NCBI RefSeq assembly: GCF_049800955.1
Contig: NZ_JBNAGA010000003.1
Coordinates: 1-64,000, forward strand
Source: JAKVBH01 sp049800955
Lineage (GTDB): Bacteria > Pseudomonadota > Alphaproteobacteria > Rhodobacterales > Rhodobacteraceae
Direction of reading: 5' to 3'
Length of the DNA stretch: 64,000 bases
Shown: positions 8,507 to 16,282 of the stretch, piece after piece
How positions within the stretch are numbered: the stretch's first letter is position 1
Layout: each line of letters starts with the position of its first letter
Program-made: the position numbers and the translations under genes
The notes under the pieces: generated by a model
Seen by the model: only the letters and a program-made list of their open reading frames with translations
Told to the model about the DNA's origin: nothing
Database searches by the model: none

Positions 8507-9210
8507 ACCTGCGCCCGAAAGGCGGAATAGAGGCGCGCGGAGCGCTCCACGAAATCATCCGCCTGCGCTTCACTGCGCTCCACAAATGCCCAAGCCGCCG
8601 CCTCGGAGCCCAGCCAATCCACAGCGCAGGCCAAGTTGCCGGGATCCTGCATCCACTGGGTTACCGTCCCGCGTTGGACTTCAGGGTGGAACTGGAGACC
8701 CCAGGCTTTGGAACCAATGCGCATCATCTGGTTGGCGCATCCCTCAGAATAGCCTAGCACCTGCGCGCCTTGCGGGGGCCGCGTCACCTCGACACCGTGC
8801 CAATGCATGGCCGCAAACCTCCGGGGCAGGGCACCCACGATGGGATCGTCAGCGCTCACTGACAAGGTCACGTCACTGACCGCGATTTCGGGCTTTGGCA
8901 TGAGGGCGCAGGTTCCGCCCATGGCCTCTGCCAACAGCTGATGGCCCAAGCAGATGCCGAGGTAAGGGCGACCGGATAAAACCCACGCGCGGATTGCGCT
9001 CTTTTCTCGGCGGAGCCAAGGGTGGGCGTCCTCCTCCCACACGTCCATCGGCCCGCCCATCACCATGAGCGCGTCATACTCTGCGCATGCGGGGACCGCC
9101 TCGCCATCAAAGAGCCGCACAATATCGACCTGATCGCCCGCTGCCTCAGCGTGCGCGCCGAAGGCCGCGGGCGGCTCTCCGGCGCTGTGTTGGAAGACGA
9201 GAAGCTTCAC
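8503..9210 (-). CDS. Type 1 (class I) glutamine amidotransferase-like protein
   Basis: A 235-residue GATase1-fold protein. The nucleophile elbow GICLGHQLLAEAMGG (Cys about residue 86) and QFHPEV (His and Glu about residues 176-178) complete the catalytic triad, as in GuaA-like stand-alone amidotransferases and gamma-glutamyl hydrolases such as PuuD relatives. The start is GTG at 9210, which directly abuts the tmm stop codon, so the gene is the second gene of a tmm operon. An attractive but unproven idea is hydrolysis of gamma-glutamyl amines formed in methylamine assimilation. Confidence 0.85.
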   Translation of the reverse strand: MKLLVFQHSAGEPPAAFGAHAEAAGDQVDIVRLFDGEAVPACAEYDALMVMGGPMDVWEEDAHPWLRREKSAIRAWVLSGRPYLGICLGHQLLAEAMGGTCALMPKPEIAVSDVTLSVSADDPIVGALPRRFAAMHWHGVEVTRPPQGAQVLGYSEGCANQMMRIGSKAWGLQFHPEVQRGTVTQWMQDPGNLACAVDWLGSEAAAWAFVERSEAQADDFVERSARLYSAFRAQV

Positions 9211-10545
9211 TTAGTTTTGGAGATAGACCTCGAGGCTATCATCCAGCGCGTCTTTCCAGGGCGTGTGATGTTTGGGGGCCATGGATCCGGTGATGACGGA
9301 TTTGTAGCCATTGTCGCGGAAGGTCATGATGCCCTTCTTCTTGTGGCCCTTCCATTCCTTGAACGCCATGCAGGCGCCTTCAAGATCGAAGCTGGGGTAA
9401 TCCGTCTCCGCGATGAGCTCTTTGACGTAATCCCCCTGATACCAGATCGCGTCGTAGTCATCCTCGCCGGCATCCTCGCGTGCTTCGCGGTCGGCGATAT
9501 CGGCCTCCATTGCCGCGCGATCGGGCAGGGCAATCTTGCCCATGATGACGTCACGCGCCCACCACGCTTGCGCATCGAACATGTTGAAGGTGAACCACTG
9601 GTCCTGCATCCCGATGTAGAAGAGCGCGGGGTTGGGCGCGAAGGCCACGCCCTTGTAGAGCATCGCTGTGGCCAAACGGTTGGCAGTGACCAGCTTGAGG
9701 TCGTTCTCCATGAAGGGAAAGTGGTGCTGATAGCCGGTGCAGAGGATCACGGCATCGACCTCTTTCGATGTGCCGTCTTTGAAATGGGCGGTCTTGCCAT
9801 CCATATAGGTGAGCAGCGGCACTTCCTGCCAATTGTCGGGCCAGTCGTAGCCCATGGCGGCGGTCCGGTGGCTGACGGTTACCGATTTGCAGCCGTATTT
9901 CCAGCATTGCGAACCGATGTCCTCGGCTGAATAGCTGGTGCCGATGATGAGAATGTCCTGATCCTTGAATTCAACCGCATCGCGGAAATCATGGGCGTGC
10001 AGCACGCGGCCGGGAAATTTGTCGAACCCGTCAAACTGCGGGACATTGGGTGTCGAGAAATGCCCGGTGCAGCAGATGACGTGGTCGAATTCCTCTGAGT
10101 AGATTTCGTCCTTGGGCAGATCGCGGACCGTGACGGTGAACTTTCCATCTGCGAAGCTCACATTCCTCACGGCCTGCTCAAACCGGATCCAGTCGCGCAC
10201 ACCGGCCTTTTTCACTCGACCTTCGATATAATCAAAGAGCACAGCGCGGGGTGGGTAGGAGGCAATCTGCTTGCCGAAATGCTCTTCAAAGGAATAGTCG
10301 GCAAACTCCAACCCTTCCTTGGGGCCGTTGGACCACAGATAGCGATACATCGAGCCATGCACCGGCTCCCCATATTGATCAAGGCCCGTGCGCCAAGTGT
10401 AGTTCCACAGTCCGCCCCAATTGGCCTGCTTTTCGAAGCAAACAATCTCGGGGATATCCTCGCCATTGGCCTTTGCGGATTGAAATGCGCGCAATTGAGC
10501 CAGCCCCGATGGTCCGGCGCCCAGAACTGCAATTCTCTTGGTCAT
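9211..10545 (-). CDS. tmm: Trimethylamine monooxygenase
   Basis: Flavin-containing monooxygenase converting trimethylamine to TMAO with NADPH and O2. The 444-residue protein has the FAD loop GAGPSG (residues 9-14), WGGLWNYTWRTGLDQYGEPVH, the FMO fingerprint region ending HAHDFRD, the NADPH loop GTSYSAEDIG near residue 200 and a C-terminus (MAPKHHTPWKDALDDSLE) that closely matches known Roseobacter Tmm. Divergence from other FMO families is clear. It leads an operon with the GATase-like gene. A dyad sits about 58 bases upstream of the ATG. Confidence 0.97.
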   Translation of the reverse strand: MTKRIAVLGAGPSGLAQLRAFQSAKANGEDIPEIVCFEKQANWGGLWNYTWRTGLDQYGEPVHGSMYRYLWSNGPKEGLEFADYSFEEHFGKQIASYPPRAVLFDYIEGRVKKAGVRDWIRFEQAVRNVSFADGKFTVTVRDLPKDEIYSEEFDHVICCTGHFSTPNVPQFDGFDKFPGRVLHAHDFRDAVEFKDQDILIIGTSYSAEDIGSQCWKYGCKSVTVSHRTAAMGYDWPDNWQEVPLLTYMDGKTAHFKDGTSKEVDAVILCTGYQHHFPFMENDLKLVTANRLATAMLYKGVAFAPNPALFYIGMQDQWFTFNMFDAQAWWARDVIMGKIALPDRAAMEADIADREAREDAGEDDYDAIWYQGDYVKELIAETDYPSFDLEGACMAFKEWKGHKKKGIMTFRDNGYKSVITGSMAPKHHTPWKDALDDSLEVYLQN

Positions 10546-11085
10546 AGGGTCCCCCTGATTGAGATAAAGTGTTTCCTAGAGGGGATCGTTTTTATTCCCT
10601 TAAGTCAACTAATTTGACTGCGGAGAAAGACAAAAAGTGCCACTGACGGTCCGAAAGTTGATCTGACTCGCGGAAACGGGACGATCTACTTTGCCGAAGG
10701 AGAGCCCATTTTTCACCTTCTGGGCTTTTATTATGTTGATTTTGGTTCGGTTGTTCGGTGGCTCGAACACGACGGTCTACTGCTGTTGCAGTGTACTCGG
10801 TATCGAGCCCGCGACGGCCTTAGCGATACGGATGGGCGCGGCTCTTGGGATCTTTGCCAGACCTGCCGCAATGCGCGGATGATTGCGCTGAGGGCGATAT
10901 GTTCTGGCACTCCAGGGCATATAGTGAGGGCCAAGAGCTGAACATCGGCCGAGGGCTGCTATGCGGGACGAAGCCGTCATTGCGGGTCAGAGGTTGAATG
11001 GCCGCTTTTGGTAATAAATTGGGGCCATTGCAATCGTTCAAAAAAACGATGACGCGATCGAACGGAGAAGGTCCTTGCCCTTGGT
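10546..11085. other. 540-base stretch without a supported gene
   Basis: The first 80 bases hold the tmm promoter region. The remainder has short frames on both strands with no recognisable protein or good ribosome binding site. A weak hairpin (AGCCCA 10703-10708 / TGGGCT 10721-10726 then TTTTA) is visible. The stretch around 10960-11010 looks like degraded, formerly coding or repeat-derived sequence. Confidence 0.55.
10603..10619. promoter_or_regulatory. Dyad AGTCAA-N5-TTGACT upstream of tmm
   Basis: A perfect six-base inverted repeat with a five-base spacer lies about 58 bases before the tmm ATG. It is the only strong dyad in this promoter region and is a plausible operator; on the minus strand its second arm also supplies a TTGACT -35-like hexamer. 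The protein that binds it is unknown. Confidence 0.4.
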
Positions 11086-11580
11086 TTACTTCACCATAAA
11101 CGGATCGGAGTGACGTTTGGCTTCGTTGAAAGTGCCATCAAGTGCTTTTGCATGGCCTGTGTACGTGTCAAATCCGGCGGGTATCATCATTCCTCGGGGT
11201 GCCTCGGATGTGAAGAAATACCCAACGGTTGTTGGATCACGTTGAAACCAGCTCGGGTCATCGAAGGAGCCCGAAAACACGCCAACGCAGTCGGGGAATC
11301 TGTCCGGTCTTAGAAACAGATAGGTCCCGCAGTCCACACAGAAGTGTATGCGAACAGGCTGACCGCTTCCGTCGGACATATACGTGAATACCTTTGTTTC
11401 GCCTTGTGTCAGGCGAAACTGCTGTTCGCGAAACATGCTCTCAACGTTGTAGTCTGACCCGGTAAGACGTTGGCAAAATGTACATGAACACACCGCCACA
11501 TAGTAAGGCTCTGCCGATACTTCAAATCGGACAGCGCCACACAAACAGCCGCCATTTTGAGTAAGGTCTTCGTCTTTCAT
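11086..11580 (-). CDS. GFA/CENP-V family zinc protein
   Basis: A 164-residue protein of the glutathione-dependent formaldehyde-activating enzyme family. Zinc ligands are visible in GGCLCGAVRFE, CSCTFCQRLTG and HFCVDCGTYLF. ATG 11580 is chosen because the family begins just before the CLCGAVRF motif; the frame is open further upstream but unlike the family. Members of this large family are not all formaldehyde-related, yet the position between tmm and gmaS in a pathway that releases formaldehyde makes that role reasonable as inference. Confidence 0.82.
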   Translation of the reverse strand: MKDEDLTQNGGCLCGAVRFEVSAEPYYVAVCSCTFCQRLTGSDYNVESMFREQQFRLTQGETKVFTYMSDGSGQPVRIHFCVDCGTYLFLRPDRFPDCVGVFSGSFDDPSWFQRDPTTVGYFFTSEAPRGMMIPAGFDTYTGHAKALDGTFNEAKRHSDPFMVK

Positions 11581-11712
11581 TCTGTTAGCGTAGCAACGAA
11601 CACAACGATTGTCTTCGCTTGATCCAAGACATTCGCCACGTTGCGGCATCCCAGTAAGTATGGGCTCAGAGTCGCCATTCGCTGTGTCCATCAAGGGCCA
11701 CCCAGACGCAGA

Positions 11713-11738
11713 AAGGCCGCCCCTGTTGGAGCGGCCTT
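11713..11738 (-). terminator. Terminator-like hairpin after gmaS
   Basis: Perfect eight-base arms AAGGCCGC (11713-11720) and GCGGCCTT (11731-11738) lie 22 bases beyond the gmaS stop. On the minus strand the stem is followed by TTTC; on the plus strand by TTGTTTTGT, so it could work in both directions. Confidence 0.7.
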
Positions 11739-11760
11739 GTTTTGTGCCTTTGGAACGGGC

Positions 11761-13089
11761 TCAGATGTCGAGTGTGTTGTCTTTTTCCCAACGCGAGAAA
11801 TGGGAAACGAAACTGTTCCATTCCTGCATCTTCATCTTGAGGTAGGCGGCGGAGAACTCATCGCCCATGGCCGCCTTGAGCCCCTTGTCCTTGTCATATT
11901 CGCGCAGAGCATCCAGCATGTTGAGCGGCAGCTTCGGTGCGCCGCGGACCTTGTGGCCTTCGGCATACATGTCGATGTCATGACGTTTGCCGGGATCGGC
12001 CTTGGAGCGAATGCCGCTCAGGCCGGCGGCAATAATGACCGCTTGCAGCAGGTACGGGTTCGCGGCGCCATCGGGCAGGCGCAGCTCAAAGCGGCCGGGG
12101 CCAGGCACGCGGACCATATGCGTGCGGTTGTTGCCCGTCCATGTGACCGTGTTGGGCGCCCATGTGGCCCCTGACATGGTGCGCGGGGCGTTGATGCGTT
12201 TGTAGCTATTGACCGTCGGGTTGGTGATCGCGGCCAAGGCGCTTGCGTGTTTCATGATCCCGCCGAGGAAATGCTTGCCGCGCTCAGACAGGCCCACTTC
12301 ACCGGTCTGGCCTTCGCCCTCACCTGCAAAGACATTGGTCTTGGCATCCGCGCCGGGCGCATCCCAGACGGAGATATGCGCGTGGCAGCCGTTGCCCGTC
12401 AGACCCTCGATGGGCTTGGGCATGAAGGTTGCGCGGAAGCCATGCTTTTCGGCGACGCATTTGGTCATGAACTTGAAGAAGGAATGCTTGTCGGCGGTGC
12501 GCAGGGCATCGTCAAAATCCCAGTTCATCTCCCACTGGCCATTCGCGTCTTCGTGATCGTTCTGGTAGGGGTTCCATCCCATCTCAAGCATGTAATCAGA
12601 GATCTCACGGATGACATCGAGCCTGCGCATGAAGGCCTGTTGATCATAGCAGGGCTTGGCTGCCGTATCGAAGGAATCCGAGATCTGATCGCCTTCAGGC
12701 GTCAAGAGGAAGAACTCCGCTTCGACACCAGTCTTGACATGCATGCCTTCTTCGGCGGCCTCGGCAATCAACTTGCGCAGCACGTTGCGCGGGGCTTGTG
12801 CAACAGGTTCGCCTTCCATGACACAATCCGCGGGGACCCAGGCAATCTCGCGGTTCCACGGCAGGATGATCACAGCTTCAGGATCGGGGACCGCAAGCAT
12901 ATCCGGGTGGGCCGGTGTGAGATCGAGCCAGGTGGCAAAGCCCGCGAAGCCCGCTCCGTCTTCCTGCATATCGGCAATGGCCCGCGCAGGCACCAGCTTC
13001 GCACGCTGGCCACCGAAGAGATCGGTGAAGGAGATCATGAAGTATTTGACGCCGTTGTCCTTGGCAAATGTGGCCAGATCAATGGTCAT
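11761..13089 (-). CDS. gmaS: Gamma-glutamylmethylamide synthetase
   Basis: Glutamine-synthetase-fold enzyme joining methylamine to the gamma-carboxyl of glutamate using ATP, the entry step for monomethylamine in the N-methylglutamate pathway. The 442-residue protein shows the GS catalytic signatures GVEAEFFLLTP, NGCHAHISVWD and NPTVNSYKRINAPRTMSGATW. The short N-terminal beta-grasp domain includes FTDLFGGQRAKLVPA. Context with mgsABC immediately upstream makes GmaS much more likely than an ordinary glutamine synthetase. A strong terminator separates it from mgsC, so its level is probably set partly by read-through or by its own promoter. Confidence 0.95.
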   Translation of the reverse strand: MTIDLATFAKDNGVKYFMISFTDLFGGQRAKLVPARAIADMQEDGAGFAGFATWLDLTPAHPDMLAVPDPEAVIILPWNREIAWVPADCVMEGEPVAQAPRNVLRKLIAEAAEEGMHVKTGVEAEFFLLTPEGDQISDSFDTAAKPCYDQQAFMRRLDVIREISDYMLEMGWNPYQNDHEDANGQWEMNWDFDDALRTADKHSFFKFMTKCVAEKHGFRATFMPKPIEGLTGNGCHAHISVWDAPGADAKTNVFAGEGEGQTGEVGLSERGKHFLGGIMKHASALAAITNPTVNSYKRINAPRTMSGATWAPNTVTWTGNNRTHMVRVPGPGRFELRLPDGAANPYLLQAVIIAAGLSGIRSKADPGKRHDIDMYAEGHKVRGAPKLPLNMLDALREYDKDKGLKAAMGDEFSAAYLKMKMQEWNSFVSHFSRWEKDNTLDI

Positions 13090-13121
13090 GGAGTGTTCCC
13101 TATCGTTCGTCTTGTTTTTGT

Positions 13122-13156
13122 TTGTAAAAAAGGCGCGTCCCTGAGGGGCGCGCCTT
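13122..13156 (-). terminator. Intrinsic terminator between mgsC and gmaS
   Basis: On the minus strand AAGGCGCG (13156-13149) pairs with CGCGCCTT (13137-13130) and is followed at once by a T-run (TTTTTTAC). It lies nine bases after the mgsC stop and 40 bases before the gmaS start, so mgsABC transcripts should partly stop here. Confidence 0.8.
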
Positions 13157-13165
13157 CGGTTTGGG

Positions 13166-14512
13166 TCAGTAGGAGGTGTTTGGCTTGCCGGGATACCAAT
13201 CGGTTCCCGCCAGCGGCACCTGGGCCATGGCCGCCGCTTCCATCGTCAGAGCGACCAGATCCTCGGGTTCGAGGTTGTGCATGTGGTTCTTGCCACAGGC
13301 CCGCGCGATGGTTTGCGCCTCAAGCGTCATCACCTTGAGGTAATTGCGCAAACGCCGCCCGCCTTCGACAGGGTCGAAGCGCTTCATCAGTTCGGGATCC
13401 TGTGTGGTGATCCCGGCGGGGTCCATGCCTTCATGCCAATCGTCATAGGCGCCAGCTGTAGTGCCCAGCTCGTTGTATTCGGCTTCCCATTTGGGATCGT
13501 TGTCGCCCAGAGCGATGAGAGCCGCTGTCCCAATCGCGACCGCATCGGCCCCCAGCGCCATGGCTTTGGCCACATCCGCACCGGAGCGAATGCCGCCCGA
13601 GACCACAAGTTGGACTTCGCGGTGCATCCCGAGATCCTGAAGCGCTTTGACCGCGGGGCGAATGCAGGCCAGCGTCGGCTGCCCGACATGTTCGATGAAG
13701 ACGTCCTGCGTGGCGGCCGTGCCGCCCTGCATCCCGTCCAGAACGACAACATCCGCGCCCGCTTTGACGGCCAGCGTCGTGTCGAAATACGGGCGGGCAC
13801 CGGCGACTTTCACGTAGATCGGCACTTTCCAACCTGTGATCTCGCGCAGTTCGAGGATCTTGATTTCCAGATCGTCAGGACCCGTCCAGTCTGGGTGGCG
13901 ACAGGAGGAGCGTTGGTCGATCCCCTTGGGAAGATTGCGCATTTCCGCCACGCGGTCGCTGATCTTCTGGCCGAGCAGCATGCCGCCGCCTCCGGGCTTT
14001 GCGCCCTGGCCCACCACAATCTCGATGGCATCCGCCTTGCGCAGGTCATCGGGGTTCATCCCATAGCGCGAGGGCAGATATTGATAGACGAGCTTGGACG
14101 AATGGCCGCGCTCCTCAGGTGTCATGCCGCCGTCACCGGTGGTCGTGGACGTGCCTGCAGCATTTGCCCCCCGGCCCAGTGCCTCCTTGGCGGGGCCTGA
14201 CAATGCGCCGAAGCTCATGCCCGCAATGGTGATCGGGATGTCGAGCTGAATCGGGTTCTTTGCAAATCGCGTGCCCAGCGTGACGGATGTTTCGCATTTC
14301 TCGCGGTAGCCTTCGAGCGGATAGCGCGAGATCGAGGCCCCCAGAAACAAAAGGTCGTCGAAGCTCGGTACCTTGCGTTTCGCGCCACCGCCGCGAATGT
14401 CGTAGATCCCCGTGGCCGCGGCACGCCGGATGTCGCTGTTGACGTCCTGTGTGAATGTCGCGGATTGGCGAGGCGTTGTGTGGGGAATACCCCGTGCGTC
14501 GTGATCTTTCAT
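13166..14512 (-). CDS. mgsC: N-methylglutamate synthase large (FMN) subunit
   Basis: Glutamate-synthase-like FMN subunit that transfers the methylamine group from gamma-glutamylmethylamide to give N-methylglutamate. The 448-residue product contains SFGALSGPAKEALGRGA, GQGAKPGGGGMLLG, VVLDGMQGGTAA and the FMN phosphate-binding region VSGGIRSGADVAKAMALGADAVAIGTAAL. Cysteine-containing FeS segment around RSSCRHPDW. The frame is open upstream to 14812, but ATG 14512 fits the family and has AGGA nine bases before it. It follows mgsB with a 10-base gap and has the usual A-B-C order. Confidence 0.93.
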   Translation of the reverse strand: MKDHDARGIPHTTPRQSATFTQDVNSDIRRAAATGIYDIRGGGAKRKVPSFDDLLFLGASISRYPLEGYREKCETSVTLGTRFAKNPIQLDIPITIAGMSFGALSGPAKEALGRGANAAGTSTTTGDGGMTPEERGHSSKLVYQYLPSRYGMNPDDLRKADAIEIVVGQGAKPGGGGMLLGQKISDRVAEMRNLPKGIDQRSSCRHPDWTGPDDLEIKILELREITGWKVPIYVKVAGARPYFDTTLAVKAGADVVVLDGMQGGTAATQDVFIEHVGQPTLACIRPAVKALQDLGMHREVQLVVSGGIRSGADVAKAMALGADAVAIGTAALIALGDNDPKWEAEYNELGTTAGAYDDWHEGMDPAGITTQDPELMKRFDPVEGGRRLRNYLKVMTLEAQTIARACGKNHMHNLEPEDLVALTMEAAAMAQVPLAGTDWYPGKPNTSY

Positions 14513-14522
14513 GGGAAGGTCC

Positions 14523-15206
14523 TCAATAGGCGCCAGCGTTGTCGACGTCAAAGTTGTACAGGGTCCGGGCGGACCCATAGCGCCGGAATTCCGATGCTTT
14601 GGCATCACAGCCGCCGCGTTCGAGCAGTTCTTCGAGAATGGCAATGTGTTCGGGACGCATTTCCTTCTCCACACAATCCGCGCCGAGGGACTTGACCTCG
14701 CCGCGCACGAAGAAGCGCGCCTCATAGCAGCTGTCACCCAGCGCATCGCCTGCATCGCCGCAGACAACGATGTTGCCTGACTGTGCCATGAAGGCGGACA
14801 TGTGGCCGACATTGCCGTGCACGATGATGTCGATGCCCTTCATCGAGATGCCACAGCGCGAGGATGCGTTGCCCTTGATGATCAATGTGCCGCCATGTCC
14901 GGTCGCACCGGCGTATTGCGAGGCGTCCCCATCGACGATCACGGTGCCTGACATCATGTTTTCAGCCACCCCCGGTCCGGCGGAGCCTTTGATGTGCACA
15001 TTGGCTTGCTTGTTCATGCCCGCACAATAGTAGCCCGTCGATCCCTTGACGGTCACATCAATGGGAGCATCCAGGCCGCAGGCAATGGCATGGGAGCCAC
15101 GCGGGTTCACGATTTCCCAGGCGGTCTGGTTGGTTTCCTGCGACTGCGCGTGCAGGGTGGCGTTGAGATGGCGCAGGCCTTCTGCTTCAAGATCGATCGT
15201 CTGCAT
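14523..15206 (-). CDS. mgsB: N-methylglutamate synthase GXGXG subunit
   Basis: A 227-residue protein corresponding to the C-terminal beta-helix (GXGXG) domain of glutamate synthase. Repeated short beta-helix turns are visible: VTVKGSTGYYCAGMNKQANVHIKG, GTVIVDGDASQYAGATGHGG, LIIKGNASSRCGISMKG (each read as separate turns). ATG 15206 is one base from the mgsA stop, so the genes are coupled. It is a structural partner of MgsC rather than a catalyst on its own. Confidence 0.93.
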   Translation of the reverse strand: MQTIDLEAEGLRHLNATLHAQSQETNQTAWEIVNPRGSHAIACGLDAPIDVTVKGSTGYYCAGMNKQANVHIKGSAGPGVAENMMSGTVIVDGDASQYAGATGHGGTLIIKGNASSRCGISMKGIDIIVHGNVGHMSAFMAQSGNIVVCGDAGDALGDSCYEARFFVRGEVKSLGADCVEKEMRPEHIAILEELLERGGCDAKASEFRRYGSARTLYNFDVDNAGAY

Positions 15207-15207
15207 A

Positions 15208-16104
15208 TCAGTGGTTCCAGAAATAGACAGTGGCGGGTTCAGGTTCCCAGACGCGAGCGTCTTCGATGCCCGGCAGGTTGACCAGAGCACGGTATTCGCT
15301 GCCAAACGCGACATAGGCATCGGTTTCGGCCATAACGGCGGGTTTGCAGGCAATGGGATCACGGACAACGCCGAAGCCGTCCTTGGTGCCCACAACGAAG
15401 GTGAAGAATCCATCGAGATCATCGAGGGAGCTTTCCAGCGCTTCGCCCAGCGTCGCACCGTTCTGCATGCGCCATGTGAGATAGGCGGCGGCAACTTCGC
15501 TGTCGTTCTTGGTCTCGATATGGACCCCTTCCCGCGTCAGTTTGCGGCGCAGGGAATTGTGATTCGACAGCGAGCCGTTGTGCACGAGGCACTGATCGGC
15601 GCCTGTGTTAAATGGATGCGCGCCCATGGTTGTGACGGCCGATTCGGTGGCCATGCGGGTATGGCCGATGCCATGGCTGCCTGACATCTTGGAGACCTCA
15701 AAACGCTCCGCCACATCTTTTGGCAGGCCCACTTCCTTGTAGATCTCGAGGATTTCACCTGTGCTCATGACGCGGATGTTGCCTGCCATGTTGGCCAAAG
15801 CGGCACGGGCATCCTTTATCTTGTCTTCGGGCATTTCCAGAACGGCATGAGTGTCTTTGACCCTGATCGAGACTGTCGCGCCAATATCGGCGCCGAGGCG
15901 CTCCGCCAGACCGTCAAAGGCCGTTTCGGCATTGTCAGATTGTACGGTCAGTTTCGCGGTGCCGTCTTTATCGGCGCCGTAGATAGCGATGCCTGCGCTG
16001 TCAGGGCCACGGTCTGTCATCGTGATGAGCATATCCGTCAGCATGTCTCCCAGCTGCGGTTCCAGCGATTTGTCTTTGAGGAATAGTCCAACAATGCCGC
16101 ACAT
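15208..16104 (-). CDS. mgsA: N-methylglutamate synthase amidotransferase subunit
   Basis: Class II (Ntn) glutamine amidotransferase-like subunit of 298 residues. ATG 16104 gives Met-Cys-Gly-Ile-Val-Gly, exposing the catalytic Cys after Met removal, and AGGAG lies nine bases upstream; a GTG two codons earlier is too close to that site. GIGHTRMATESAVTTMGAHPF and VHNGSLSNHNSLRR are typical. First gene of mgsABC; its promoter region is shared with the divergent amt gene and contains the 22-bp motif also found before dmmD. Confidence 0.93.
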   Translation of the reverse strand: MCGIVGLFLKDKSLEPQLGDMLTDMLITMTDRGPDSAGIAIYGADKDGTAKLTVQSDNAETAFDGLAERLGADIGATVSIRVKDTHAVLEMPEDKIKDARAALANMAGNIRVMSTGEILEIYKEVGLPKDVAERFEVSKMSGSHGIGHTRMATESAVTTMGAHPFNTGADQCLVHNGSLSNHNSLRRKLTREGVHIETKNDSEVAAAYLTWRMQNGATLGEALESSLDDLDGFFTFVVGTKDGFGVVRDPIACKPAVMAETDAYVAFGSEYRALVNLPGIEDARVWEPEPATVYFWNH

Positions 16105-16140
16105 TGGCACGCTCTCCTGTGTTGGTTTTTTTTGACGCTA

Positions 16141-16155
16141 GCACCATTTTTGTGC
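16141..16155. promoter_or_regulatory. NtrC-like dyad GCAC-N7-GTGC
   Basis: GCACCATTTTTGTGC matches the half-site arrangement of NtrC binding sites (GCAC, seven bases, GTGC). It lies between mgsA and amt, 37 bases upstream of the mgsA ATG, which is closer than usual for an enhancer of mgsA but reasonable for regulation of amt. No convincing sigma-54 promoter was found. Confidence 0.4.
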
Positions 16156-16175
16156 TCCCGACAACCACGAGGAAA

Positions 16176-16197
16176 ATTTTTTTCACCTTAGGCAAAT
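16176..16197 (-). promoter_or_regulatory. 22-bp motif upstream of mgsA, shared with dmmD
   Basis: On the minus strand ATTTGCCTAAG-GT-GAAAAAAAT, 71 bases before the mgsA ATG. It is identical at 20 of 22 positions to the element at 17961-17982 before dmmD. A further TGCCTA lies just upstream, giving a partial direct repeat. Confidence 0.65.
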
Positions 16198-16243
16198 TTT
16201 TCTAGGCAGATCGGACTTCTTCTGGTTCACTTAGGGTGAGCGT

Positions 16244-16257
16244 CTTTGTGCACAAAG
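16244..16257. promoter_or_regulatory. Palindrome CTTTGTGCACAAAG before amt
   Basis: A perfect 14-base palindrome centred about 32 bases upstream of the amt ATG. A repressor site over the amt promoter or leader is plausible; no binding protein can be assigned. Confidence 0.4.
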
Positions 16258-16282
16258 AACAAGAAGAGGCGCGCTTCAACAG

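Noticed and set aside
10691..10934. Short overlapping frames on both strands between tmm and the GFA gene
   Set aside because: No family resemblance, no good ribosome binding site and irregular codon use; the sequence looks like degraded non-coding DNA.
14513..14812. N-terminal extension of mgsC upstream of 14512
   Set aside because: It overlaps mgsB completely, does not resemble the family, and ATG 14512 has a proper ribosome binding site.
16105..16282. Sigma-54 promoter for amt or mgsA
   Set aside because: I looked for GG-N10-GC in both directions near the NtrC-like site and found only spacings of 9, 11 or 12.
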